Source: Mameliella sp. MMSF_3455
GTDB lineage: Bacteria > Pseudomonadota > Alphaproteobacteria > Rhodobacterales > Rhodobacteraceae
Direction: 5' to 3'
Length of the DNA: 64,000 nt
Assembly: GCF_030733205.1 (NCBI RefSeq)
Contig: NZ_JASHJL010000022.1
Span: 1 to 64,000 of the forward strand
The position numbers and the translations under genes were made by a program. Below the pieces are notes generated by a model. That model was given only the letters and a program-made list of their open reading frames with translations. It had not been told where the DNA came from and ran no database searches. Positions 28,054-36,666 of the stretch are shown here, piece after piece (positions within the stretch are counted from its first letter, which is position 1; each line of letters starts with the position of its first letter).

Positions 28054-29085
28054 ATGAAGACCATCGTCGCCCACGGCGCACATGACCTGAGGATCGAGGA
28101 CCGCGATATGCCCGTTCCGGGGCCCGGGCAGGTTCTGGTCCGGCTGGAGGCCGGCGGCATCTGCGGGTCCGACCTGCATTATTACCACCAGGGCGGCTTT
28201 GGTGCGGTCCGGCTGAAGGAACCGATGATCCTGGGCCACGAGGTTGCGGGCCGGATCGAGGACCTGGGCGCGGGTGTCAGCGGCCTGGCCAAGGGGCTGC
28301 GGGTCGCCGTGTCGCCATCGCGGCCCTGCCATGCCTGCCGGTTCTGCCATGCGGGCCAGCCCAACCATTGCCTGAACATGCGGTTCTACGGCTCTGCCAT
28401 GCCCTTCCCCCACATCCAGGGCGCTTTCCGCGAGTTCCTGGTGGCAGATGTCGCGCAATGTGCACCTGCCGGGGACCTGAGCGCTGGCGAGGCGGCGATG
28501 GCCGAGCCTCTCTCGGTGGTGCTGCACGCCGCCCGCCGCGCCGGGGACCTTCTGGGAAAACGCGTGCTGGTGACCGGCTGCGGACCGATCGGGATGCTGG
28601 CGGTCCTGGTGGCGCGCGCTGCGGGCGCAGCCGAAATCGTGGCCACCGATCTCAGTGATTTCACCCTGGACATGGCGGCCCGCCTGGGCGCCGACCGCGT
28701 CGTGAACATGGGCAAACACCCTGACGGGCTGGCGCCGCTTGCGGCGGAGAAAGGGCAGATAGACGTGCTGTTCGAGTGTTCTGGCGCGGCGCCCGCGCTG
28801 GTCGCCGCGATCCCGGCGATGCGACCCGGCGGCGTGATCCTGCAGCTTGGTCTGGGAGGCGACATGACCCTGCCGGTGCAGGCGATCACCGCCAAGGAAC
28901 TGGAGTTGCGCGGGTCTTTCCGCTTTCACGAGGAATTCTTTGCCGCCGTGGAATTGATGCGCAAGGGGCGCATCGACGTAAAGCCCCTGATCACCCATGA
29001 GGTCGCGCTGGATGAGGCGGAGGAGGGCTTCATGCTGGCCTCGGACCGCAGCCGGGCAATGAAGGCGCAGATCCGGTTTTCGTGA
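28054..29085 (+). CDS. Zinc-dependent medium-chain dehydrogenase, L-idonate-5-dehydrogenase-like
   Basis: A 343-aa MDR alcohol dehydrogenase. Catalytic zinc ligands are Cys37 (GGICGSD) and His62-Glu63 (GHE). The structural zinc site is four Cys at 92, 95, 98 and 106. The NAD(P) fold follows with GCGPIGMLAV. It most resembles L-idonate/sorbitol dehydrogenases. A GGGAGGAG ribosome site precedes ATG 28054; the upstream open frame overlaps doeB2 and is a shadow. It follows the ectoine genes by 62 bases, but no link to ectoine is evident. Confidence 0.78.
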   Translation: MKTIVAHGAHDLRIEDRDMPVPGPGQVLVRLEAGGICGSDLHYYHQGGFGAVRLKEPMILGHEVAGRIEDLGAGVSGLAKGLRVAVSPSRPCHACRFCHAGQPNHCLNMRFYGSAMPFPHIQGAFREFLVADVAQCAPAGDLSAGEAAMAEPLSVVLHAARRAGDLLGKRVLVTGCGPIGMLAVLVARAAGAAEIVATDLSDFTLDMAARLGADRVVNMGKHPDGLAPLAAEKGQIDVLFECSGAAPALVAAIPAMRPGGVILQLGLGGDMTLPVQAITAKELELRGSFRFHEEFFAAVELMRKGRIDVKPLITHEVALDEAEEGFMLASDRSRAMKAQIRFS

Positions 29086-29150
29086 CCGGCGACGAACGGA
29101 TCAACGACCCGCTGCCACGCGAAATGCACACGTGCCGGCAGTGAACCAGG

Positions 29151-29732
29151 TCAACCGCCGAACCGCGTGCGGTCTCCTGCCGACTTGCCGAACCCGCCGC
29201 GAGAGAGCGCGGTGGCGCGGGACATCGGTTTGGCGCCGATGGTCGAGGCAGGGCGCGTGAACTGCGAGGTGCCAAGCTTGGTCGCGCCCTTGTTGCCCGA
29301 AAAGACACTGGAGCCTGCCGCATTGGTAAAGCGCCCGTCCTTGGTCTTGTAAAGCGGCTGCGCGGCGGACATGCCGGACCGTCCGCCCATCATGTTCCCG
29401 ATCAGGTAGCCAGCCAGCAGCGGCATGAAGATGCTGCCGGAGCCGCCCTCTGTCACCGCCGCCTCGGGGCCGCAGGCGCCCGGGCCGTGCAGTTCCTCGC
29501 AGACCTCGCGGCTGTCGTAACGCGGCGCCGCCTCGACGTGCAGTTTCTCAGCTTCGGCAAACTGGATCTCACAGTCCTGCGCCGAGAACATGCCACCGCG
29601 CAGCGCCTCGTCCTTGCAGGTCTGGAGGTCGGGAAAGGCAGCGGCGTCCACCTGTTCCTCCTTGCATCCCGCGAGGGTAAAGGCCGCGGCGCCGACGATC
29701 GCGATGGCAACCCGTTTCGAACGTTTGGACAT
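29151..29732 (-). CDS. DUF1190 lipoprotein (YgiB-like)
   Basis: A 193-aa lipoprotein with signal peptide and lipobox (FTLAGC). The mature part has a Cys-containing N-terminal region (DLQTCKDEALRGG, AQDCEIQF) and a low-complexity Gly/Ser/Arg-rich tail with FGKSAGDRTRFGG. It matches DUF1190/YgiB, whose function is unknown. It lies 46 bases after the YgiC-like gene, the same pairing as ygiBC in E. coli. Confidence 0.8.
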   Translation of the reverse strand: MSKRSKRVAIAIVGAAAFTLAGCKEEQVDAAAFPDLQTCKDEALRGGMFSAQDCEIQFAEAEKLHVEAAPRYDSREVCEELHGPGACGPEAAVTEGGSGSIFMPLLAGYLIGNMMGGRSGMSAAQPLYKTKDGRFTNAAGSSVFSGNKGATKLGTSQFTRPASTIGAKPMSRATALSRGGFGKSAGDRTRFGG

Positions 29733-29778
29733 GACACTCTTTCTTTCTGCCGTATGGGCGGTCAGTTGGTTGCTCGGC

Positions 29779-31005
29779 TTATGCCTGAATGTAGTGGGGT
29801 TTGAACCGCGACAAATCCTGCGTGATACGGGAACGGTCCTCCCGGATGCCGATCCCGGCGCAGGCCTGCCCGACGATCCATGCGCCGACTACAGGCCGGA
29901 AGCCGTCGAAAACCGGCAGTGGCGCATAGGCCTGAACGATCCGGGGGTGTTCGGAATACTCGGTGTTCTGGGCCTCTTCCAGGATCTTGCCAGCCTTCAG
30001 GATCGAGACGGAGGCCCCTTCGCGCGACAGGATCGGCTTGCGCACATGGCCCGAGGCGAGGCCGGCTTCGGCCCGGGCGAATGCCTCTGCGACCCCGGCG
30101 GAGGGGCTGCCCCTGCGCTCCATCGCATCGGCCACGTCCGCTTCGAAGAAAGCCGGCAGCAGGTTGGGGTGGCCTTCGAACATCTGCCAGAGCACCGGCA
30201 ATAGCCCCTTGTTCGACAACAGCGCCTTCCACGCCGGTTCCAGGAACAGGCACCCCGAGCCGTCGATGTGATCGGCATAATCGTCAAGGAAGAGGTCTTC
30301 CCATGGGTAAAGCTTGAAAAGGACGGCGATCCGGCGGTCCTTATCGTCGAGAAAGTGACCATCCGCGCTCAACCCGATCTTGTCGAGGTCGCAGTAATGC
30401 GCCCCCAGCCCCGCCTCACGCGCGGCCCATCCCATCGCCTCGACCGTGCCGTAATCCTCGGGGTTGTCCGCGACCGCCGTGAAATGCAGATCGCTGTTTT
30501 CCTCGAAGACCTCACCGAAACGAGCGACCAGCGCCTCGTGGATACCGTTGAACTGGTCCGTGCCCTCGGGCAGGACCCCTGCGCCAAGCTGGTCCTCCAG
30601 CCACTGCCACTGGAAAGCCGCGCTTTCGTAAAGAGAGGTCGGCGTGTCGGCGTTGTATTCCAGAAGTTTCGCCGGCCCCTTGCCGTCATAGGCGAAATCG
30701 AAACGGCCATAGATCTCCGGATCGTCCTGTTTCCAGCTGTCGGCCACCAGGTCACGGCGATTTTCGGGAATTGCCAGTTGCGCCATCAGGCGTTCGGAGG
30801 CGATGATTTCCGCGACCGCCTCACGGCACATGGAATGCAGTTCTGTCGCCGGGTCTTCGAGATCGTTTTCGATCTGGTCGAGCGTAAAGGCATAGGCCGA
30901 GCTTTCGTCCCAGTAGGGTTCTCCATGCATGTCCGCAAAGGTAAAGCCGACCTCGCTGGCGTGATCACGCCAATGCGGCCGCTCCGGCAAATGGATCTTC
31001 TGCAC
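29779..31005 (-). CDS. Glutathionylspermidine-synthase-like ATP-grasp enzyme (YgiC family)
   Basis: A 408-aa protein matching the C-terminal synthetase domain of glutathionylspermidine synthase. The motifs DFAYDGKGPAKLLEYNADTPT, the Asp/Glu-rich LFLDDYADHIDG and KPILSREGASVSI are typical ATP-grasp elements. It would join a carboxylate to an amine, but YgiC-type proteins are not known to make glutathionylspermidine. The start is GTG 31005 with an AGGAGA site; no earlier ATG fits. It pairs with the DUF1190 lipoprotein gene downstream. Confidence 0.83.
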   Translation of the reverse strand: MQKIHLPERPHWRDHASEVGFTFADMHGEPYWDESSAYAFTLDQIENDLEDPATELHSMCREAVAEIIASERLMAQLAIPENRRDLVADSWKQDDPEIYGRFDFAYDGKGPAKLLEYNADTPTSLYESAAFQWQWLEDQLGAGVLPEGTDQFNGIHEALVARFGEVFEENSDLHFTAVADNPEDYGTVEAMGWAAREAGLGAHYCDLDKIGLSADGHFLDDKDRRIAVLFKLYPWEDLFLDDYADHIDGSGCLFLEPAWKALLSNKGLLPVLWQMFEGHPNLLPAFFEADVADAMERRGSPSAGVAEAFARAEAGLASGHVRKPILSREGASVSILKAGKILEEAQNTEYSEHPRIVQAYAPLPVFDGFRPVVGAWIVGQACAGIGIREDRSRITQDLSRFKPHYIQA

Positions 31006-31111
31006 CTGTCTGCTCTCCTGTTGCGAAAGGCGCCTCGGTGATGGGGACTTCGGGGGCGGTACGCGATCCTGCAAGGGGCAGGTACGTCTCAGGCCGCCGG
31101 GGTGCCAGCCG

Positions 31112-31849
31112 TCAGATCTTGAGCTTCTTGAAAACCGGCTCGGGGATGTTGCGGATGATGGCCATGACCAGCCGCCAGATACCGCGCACATAGATCACGT
31201 TGCGCTGCTTTTGCACCGCCTTCAACACGGCGTGCCCCACCTCGTCGGGTTCGGCCGTCAGCTTTGCGGGCAGGTCCATGCCCTCGGTCATGGCCGTATT
31301 GACAAAGCCCGGCAGCACGGTGACCACATGCACGCCCGTCTTGGCCAGCCGGTTGCGAAGGCCCGAGAGGAAAGCCGTGAACCCGGCCTTGGCCGAGCCG
31401 TAGACATAGTTCGTGGCCCGCCCGCGGTCGCCTGCGACCGAACTGACGCCGACCAGCGTGCCGCTGCCCCGGGCCTCGAACCGGTTGGCAAGGAGGGCAA
31501 GGATGCCAGCGGGACCTTCGAAGTTGCTGCGCAGCACCAGCGATGCCTTGCCGAGATCCTGTTCGTTTTCCGACTGTTCGCCCATGTAGCCCACGACGCT
31601 GACCGCGATCTGCGGCAGTGCGGGCAGACTGTCGAGGAAGGGCGCAAAGCCGTCGCTGTCCAGCACGTCGAAGTCGTGCAGCGTGACCTCGACCCCATGG
31701 CGCAGGGCCAGGTCGGCGCGCACCTTGTCCAGGCTGCCGGCGTCGCGCGCGGCCAGCTGGATCGGGTGGCCCTGGGCGGCAAAAGCATGGGCGATGGCCT
31801 GTCCCATGTCGGAGCGGGCACCTAGGATCAGGACGGGCAGATCGGTCAC
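31112..31849 (-). CDS. DprE2-like short-chain reductase
   Basis: A 245-aa SDR with the nucleotide motif GARSDMGQAIA and catalytic Ser-Tyr-Lys (VSSVAGDRG and YVYGSAKAG). By family and position it should reduce the 2-keto intermediate made by the DprE1-like oxidase to polyprenyl-phosphoryl-D-arabinose (step known from mycobacterial DprE2/Rv3791). It overlaps the oxidase gene by 4 bases and is the last gene of the operon. Confidence 0.8.
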   Translation of the reverse strand: MTDLPVLILGARSDMGQAIAHAFAAQGHPIQLAARDAGSLDKVRADLALRHGVEVTLHDFDVLDSDGFAPFLDSLPALPQIAVSVVGYMGEQSENEQDLGKASLVLRSNFEGPAGILALLANRFEARGSGTLVGVSSVAGDRGRATNYVYGSAKAGFTAFLSGLRNRLAKTGVHVVTVLPGFVNTAMTEGMDLPAKLTAEPDEVGHAVLKAVQKQRNVIYVRGIWRLVMAIIRNIPEPVFKKLKI

Positions 31850-33171
31850 AGGGAAAGCCTTTCGGATTGGGCAGAGGCAAAATGCGCCTTGAGACCACGG
31901 GTTTCGCGCATCTCCAGGAACTCTGACACGCGGTCATCGGCCTGACGCAGGGTTGCGGCGCGCATGCGGCTGTCCTTGGCCAGGTAGAACCGCCCGCCGT
32001 GGGCGACGGCGATGGCGTCAAGCCGTTCCAGCAGGTCCAGCGTATGCGATTTCATCGGGAAATCGAGCGCCAAGGTGTACCCCTCCATCGGGAAGGAAAA
32101 GGCGCTGTCCTGCGGGCCAAAGCGCTTCAGCACCGCAAGGAAAGATCCGGCGCCGGCATCGGCGATGGCCTGCAGCAGTTCGGTCAGCCCGTCGCGGGCC
32201 GAGGCAAGCGGGATCACGCATTGGAACTGGGCAAAGCCGCGGCGGCCATAGATGCGGTTCCATTTCAGCACCGAGTCGAGCGGGTAGAAATAGCTGTCCC
32301 AGTCGACCAGCGAGGTGCCCGCTTTCCATGCGCCCATGCGGTAATAGAGTTCATTGAAGGCGCGCACCGTCCAGCGGTTGAGCGCAAAGCCCGGAAAATC
32401 CAGTGGCACCGACAACTTGCCCTTGTGACCAGCGTCCAGCGGGGTCTCGGCCTTCTTGGGGTCCAGTTCTGCCCGTGTCGCATGCTCCCCCAGCATGACC
32501 AGCGAACGGCCAAGGTGCCGCCCCTGCCCCATGCAGTCGATCCAGGCGACCGAATAGGTATCATGGCCATGCGCCTCGAACATGTCCATCGCCGTGGCAA
32601 GGTCGGGCGCGGGGTGGATCGTCTGGCGGATCCAGGCGGTTTCAACGGGCCGCAGGCGGATGGCTGCGCGCAGGATCACGCCGGTCAGGCCCATGCCACC
32701 GATCGTCCACCAAAAGAGGTCGTCCTCATCCTTGCGGGAGGCGCGGCGCACCTCACCGTTTGGCCCCATGATCTCGATCCAGTCGACGCAGGCGCCGAAA
32801 CTGCCCTCCACATGGTGGTTCTTGCCGTGCACATCGGCCGCGATGGCACCGCCCAGGGTGATGAGTTTCGTCCCCGGCGTCACCAATGGGAACCATCCAC
32901 GCGGCAGGAAGGCGTCGATCACGTCGCCCAGAAGAACGCCAGCCTCGGCCACCAGCCGTCCAGTTTCGGCGTCAAATTCCAGCATGTGGTTGAAATGGCG
33001 CATGTCCAGCGTCAGCCCGGCCCCCACCGCGCTGTCACCGTAGGACCGCCCGTTGCCTCGGGCGATGACCGGACTGCTGCCGGTGACAAACGCTTTCACA
33101 GCGGCCTCGTCGCGCGGTGCGCGGACCTCTGTTTCGATCCGTGGAAACCGGCCCCATCCGGATAATTTCAT
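31846..33171 (-). CDS. DprE1-like FAD-dependent oxidase
   Basis: A 441-aa FAD-linked oxidase of the vanillyl-alcohol oxidase fold. FAD-binding elements are GNGRSYGDSA (39-48) and HGKNHH (115-120); the C-terminal part has LKRFGP and YLAKDSRM. In mycobacteria DprE1 oxidises decaprenyl-phosphoryl-ribose. The position equal to Cys387 of M. tuberculosis DprE1, the benzothiazinone target, reads Ala368 (GYTLALDFP), so natural insensitivity is expected. The GTG/ATG region upstream overlaps gtrA; ATG 33171 is used and overlaps the gtrA stop by 4 bases. Confidence 0.83.
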   Translation of the reverse strand: MKLSGWGRFPRIETEVRAPRDEAAVKAFVTGSSPVIARGNGRSYGDSAVGAGLTLDMRHFNHMLEFDAETGRLVAEAGVLLGDVIDAFLPRGWFPLVTPGTKLITLGGAIAADVHGKNHHVEGSFGACVDWIEIMGPNGEVRRASRKDEDDLFWWTIGGMGLTGVILRAAIRLRPVETAWIRQTIHPAPDLATAMDMFEAHGHDTYSVAWIDCMGQGRHLGRSLVMLGEHATRAELDPKKAETPLDAGHKGKLSVPLDFPGFALNRWTVRAFNELYYRMGAWKAGTSLVDWDSYFYPLDSVLKWNRIYGRRGFAQFQCVIPLASARDGLTELLQAIADAGAGSFLAVLKRFGPQDSAFSFPMEGYTLALDFPMKSHTLDLLERLDAIAVAHGGRFYLAKDSRMRAATLRQADDRVSEFLEMRETRGLKAHFASAQSERLSL

Positions 33172-33590
33172 GACATCGCTCCCAGCCGCGCGTCGGTAAA
33201 GACAAAGCGCCGGTCGAGATTGTACTTGATGACATACCCGATGGTGAGGCCGAGGACTGCGCCCAATTCGCGCATCACATCGGTTTTCCAGAATATCCAG
33301 AAGGCGGTTTCCGTCCCCCAGAAGACAGCCGTCGTCACGATCCCCATGAGAGTATATAGCGTGAACTGGCGCCCGTGCGCGCGCAGGCCGGTGGCGTCGT
33401 CGTAGAAGATCCAATGCTTGTCGAGCAGGTATTTGACCACCAGCCCCACCAGCGTCCCCGCCCCGACCGCAAGGGCAAAGGCGACGCCTCCGTCCCCCGC
33501 CAGCAGGACAAGCCGCTGGGTGACCAGATTGGCAAGCGTCGCAAGAACGGCAAAACCCGCGTAGCGCAGCAATAGCGTTCGGCGCGTCAT
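33168..33590 (-). CDS. GtrA-family membrane protein
   Basis: A 140-aa protein with four membrane segments and the GtrA motifs VGLVVKYLLDKHWIFYD and TIGYVIKYNLDRRFVF. GtrA proteins help move polyprenyl-linked sugars across the membrane. The mycobacterial neighbour of dprE1, Rv3789, belongs to the same family, so a role with polyprenyl-phosphoryl-arabinose is likely. ATG 33590 lies one base after the stop of the HAD-UbiA gene; a GTG at 33602 is possible. Confidence 0.82.
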   Translation of the reverse strand: MTRRTLLLRYAGFAVLATLANLVTQRLVLLAGDGGVAFALAVGAGTLVGLVVKYLLDKHWIFYDDATGLRAHGRQFTLYTLMGIVTTAVFWGTETAFWIFWKTDVMRELGAVLGLTIGYVIKYNLDRRFVFTDARLGAMS

Positions 33591-33591
33591 C

Positions 33592-35091
33592 TCACAGCGC
33601 ACCGATCAAAGCGAACCCGAAACACAGCATCACGCAAAGCTGGCTGACGCGGTCCCTTGCGGCAAAGACCAGCGGGTCATCGTGCATCTGGCCTCGATGG
33701 GCAATCATGATGGTCCGTGTGATCCAGTACAGCAGCACGGCCCCGATCCCCCAAAGCATGTAGGGCGCGTTGTAGAGATCGCTGACATCCGGCGAGTCGA
33801 CATATAGCACAAGCACCAGAACCGAGACATAGCCCGCCGCGATGGCGATCATGGTGATGATCGGCAGGTCCCCGACGTTGTAGCCCCGCCCGCGCGCATG
33901 CAACGTACCGCGCCGGGCACTGTCGACCAGTTCCGCCTGTCTTTTCACCGCGGCAAGAGCCAGGAAAAAGAAGATCGCAAAGGCCAGCAACCAGACCGAA
34001 AGCGAAATACCCGTTGCCACGGCCCCCGCCACGATGCGCATGCTGTAGAGCCCCGCAAGGGTGCATATGTCGATCACCATCTTGCGCTTGAGGTTCAGCG
34101 AATAGGCCGTTGTCAGCACGAAATAGCCGCAGACCACCGCCAGGAAGACCGGGCTCACTGCCAGTGAGACCGCCGCGCCGGCAAGGAAAAGCGCAGGGGC
34201 CATGATCATCCCGTGCGGCAAGGGCACCGCGCCCGACGCGAAGGGGCGCCGCTTCTTGCGCGGGTGGGCGCGGTCGGCGTTCAGGTCGGTCATGTCGTTG
34301 ACGACATAGACGCTGGAGGCCACCAGACTGTAGGCGACAAAGGCGGAAATCGCCATGAACACCGTCGCCGGATCGAACTGGTGTCCTGTCAGCATCGGCA
34401 GGAAGACCAGGATGTTCTTCAGCCACTGATGCGGGCGCAGAGTCTTGACGTAGGGCCGCAGCGTCCCCGGCTTGGTTGTCAGGTGCTCGACCTCGGGGGC
34501 GATGGCCTCTGCCTCGGACTGCAGCCGTTTCGAGGCGTTGACAGTCACCGCGCGGGCTGCCTGTTCCCAGACCGGCAGGTCGGAGGAACTGTCGCCCATG
34601 TAGACGTATTGCGCTTTGCCGAAACGATCCGCGAGAAAGGCCGCCTTCGCCTTACCCTTGAGGTTGCGCATCCCGTCAGAGCCATGCACCTCGTCGAAGA
34701 CGCCCAGGTGTTCGGCAATCGCATCGGCCAGGCTCTGGTCCGCGGCCGTCACAAGCGCGGTGCGCCCGCCCTTTTCACGCCAGGCCTGGATATAAGCCAG
34801 CACGTCGCTGTCGAAAGGCAGGGTCGCCGGTTCCAGCCGGGCGGTTTCGGCAAGCCGCTGTTTCAGCGCCGCACGCCCCCGGGTCAGGGCCCGCATGGCG
34901 GTCAGGGCCACTGTCCAGTCGCGGCCGAACGCGGTCCAGAAGCTCTCGTACAGCATGTCGCTACGCAGCAGCGTCCCGTCGAGATCAACGACCAGCGTCA
35001 GCCCGGACCGATCGCGCAGCGGATCCTCTGCTGCCCCGCCCGACTGCCTTTCCGGGCCGCATGCTGGCTCTGCGTACATTATCCTGTCCAT
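33592..35091 (-). CDS. HAD phosphatase-UbiA prenyltransferase fusion (DPPR synthase-like)
   Basis: A 499-aa two-domain protein. Residues about 31-200 are a HAD phosphatase (nucleophile motif DLDGT with Asp36 and Asp38, YMGDSSSDLPV as motif III). Residues about 215-499 are a UbiA membrane prenyltransferase with NDMTDLNADR (265-274) and a second acidic cluster MVIDICTLAGLYSMR. With DprE1/DprE2 neighbours it should transfer phosphoribose from PRPP to a polyprenyl phosphate and then remove the 5-phosphate. These steps are split between Rv3806c and a separate phosphatase in mycobacteria. ATG 35091 or 35079 may start it; neither has a strong ribosome site. Confidence 0.83.
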   Translation of the reverse strand: MDRIMYAEPACGPERQSGGAAEDPLRDRSGLTLVVDLDGTLLRSDMLYESFWTAFGRDWTVALTAMRALTRGRAALKQRLAETARLEPATLPFDSDVLAYIQAWREKGGRTALVTAADQSLADAIAEHLGVFDEVHGSDGMRNLKGKAKAAFLADRFGKAQYVYMGDSSSDLPVWEQAARAVTVNASKRLQSEAEAIAPEVEHLTTKPGTLRPYVKTLRPHQWLKNILVFLPMLTGHQFDPATVFMAISAFVAYSLVASSVYVVNDMTDLNADRAHPRKKRRPFASGAVPLPHGMIMAPALFLAGAAVSLAVSPVFLAVVCGYFVLTTAYSLNLKRKMVIDICTLAGLYSMRIVAGAVATGISLSVWLLAFAIFFFLALAAVKRQAELVDSARRGTLHARGRGYNVGDLPIITMIAIAAGYVSVLVLVLYVDSPDVSDLYNAPYMLWGIGAVLLYWITRTIMIAHRGQMHDDPLVFAARDRVSQLCVMLCFGFALIGAL

Positions 35092-35349
35092 TCAGGTGTT
35101 TGGATCAGCCGATACCCTAGGCGCGCCGGCCTGTCACGTCGAGCGCAGAAAACCAGCGGCGTGGAATGTGTCCGGCGGGCCACAGGCCCGGCTCCGCCCG
35201 ACCTCCGGTGCGGATCCACACCCTTGCCGGGCGAGCGATCTTGACCCTGCGGCACCCCTGCCACGGGCGGCGTTTATCTTGACGCCCCAACCACCTAACC
35301 GCCAAACTCCGGCCGAAAGCAGACAGCCAGAACGTGGGAGGAGAGCGGC

Positions 35350-36666
35350 ATGATCAGTCAGGAGCTCAATGATCGATTGACGAGGGTGGGGCGGGATCAG
35401 CCCGCGGGCCAAGTCCTGCGCCGCTACTGGCAGCCTGCCGCCCTGAGCGATGAGCTGAAAGGCCCCCGCCCCGTCGTGCCGGTCACCCTGCTGGGCGAAA
35501 AGCTGGTGCTGTTTCGGGATAACGCGGGGGAACTGGGCCTGATCGGGCGGCATTGCCCGCACCGCGGCGCCGACCTGTGTTACGGTCGGCGCGAGGACAA
35601 CGGGTTGCGTTGCCCTTTCCACGGATGGCATTTCGACCGGACCGGGCAATGCGTCGAACAACCCGGAGAGCCCGAGGGCTCGAAAATGCATGAACAGATC
35701 CGCACACCGGCGTATCCGCTGGTGGAACGCAACGGCATCGTCTTTGCCTACATGGGCCCCGGCGACCCTCCGCCGCTGCCGAACTTTGACTGTTTCCGCG
35801 CGCCCGACACCCATGTCTTTGCCTTCAAGGGACTGTGGGAGTGCAACTGGCTGCAGGCGTTGGAAGTCGGCATCGACCCGGCCCACGCGTCCTTTCTCCA
35901 CCGCTTCCTGGAAGACGAGGACCCAAAGGACAGCTACGGCAAGCAGTTCCGCGACAGCGCGGCGGATACCAACATCCCCATGACCAAGCTGTTGCGCGAC
36001 TATCCGCGCCCCGAGATCCGAGTCGAGGAAACGGAGTTTGGCCTGAAACTGACCGCACTGCGGCACATGGAAAACGGGCTGACCCATGTGCGCGTGACCA
36101 ACCAGATCTTCCCCGAGGCGATCTGCATCCCGATGAGCCGCGAGATGACGATCACCCAATGGCATGTGCCCATCGACGACGAAAACTGCTATTGGTACTC
36201 GATGTTCACCAGCTTCGACAAACCGGTGAACAAGGAGCTGATGCGCGAACAACGGCTGAAGGAACACCGCCTGCCGGACTACGCGCCGCGGAAGAACAAG
36301 CGCAACGACTACGGCTATGACCCCGAGGAACAGGCGCGCGAGACCTATACCGGCATGGGGCTGGACATCAACGTGCATGACCAGTGGGCGGTCGAGAGCA
36401 TGGGGCCGATCCAGGACCGCACCGACGAACACCTGGGCAAGACCGACGTGGGCATCGTCCGCTATCGCCGGATGCTGCGCGCCGCGATGGACGCGCTGGA
36501 GAAAGGCGAGGAAAGCGCGCTGCCGATGCGGGGCGCCGTTGATCCCGCCACGATCCGGGGACCGCTGTCCAACGATGCGATTGCCGACAGCGCCGATTGG
36601 GACGCGGCCAGCCTGCGCGCCGATGCCGAACGGCGCGACGCCTGTCCCTGGGACGCGGGGCTCTGA
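35350..36666 (+). CDS. Rieske non-heme iron oxygenase, large subunit (phthalate-dioxygenase-like)
   Basis: A 438-aa oxygenase. The Rieske [2Fe-2S] ligands are Cys69-His71 and Cys88-His91. The mononuclear iron site is Asp176, His179 and His184 in GIDPAHASFLH. The closest type is the alpha-only phthalate 4,5-dioxygenase group, which needs a separate reductase; none is adjacent. A GGGAGGAGAG site precedes ATG 35350. Its stop overlaps the start of the GS-like ligase gene (TGATG), so the two act in one pathway. The substrate is unknown. Confidence 0.85.
   Translation: MISQELNDRLTRVGRDQPAGQVLRRYWQPAALSDELKGPRPVVPVTLLGEKLVLFRDNAGELGLIGRHCPHRGADLCYGRREDNGLRCPFHGWHFDRTGQCVEQPGEPEGSKMHEQIRTPAYPLVERNGIVFAYMGPGDPPPLPNFDCFRAPDTHVFAFKGLWECNWLQALEVGIDPAHASFLHRFLEDEDPKDSYGKQFRDSAADTNIPMTKLLRDYPRPEIRVEETEFGLKLTALRHMENGLTHVRVTNQIFPEAICIPMSREMTITQWHVPIDDENCYWYSMFTSFDKPVNKELMREQRLKEHRLPDYAPRKNKRNDYGYDPEEQARETYTGMGLDINVHDQWAVESMGPIQDRTDEHLGKTDVGIVRYRRMLRAAMDALEKGEESALPMRGAVDPATIRGPLSNDAIADSADWDAASLRADAERRDACPWDAGL

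Noticed and set aside
33592-35091. UbiA domain as a ubiquinone or heme prenyltransferase
   Set aside because: The HAD fusion and the DprE1, DprE2 and GtrA neighbours point to phosphoribosyl transfer to polyprenyl phosphate.
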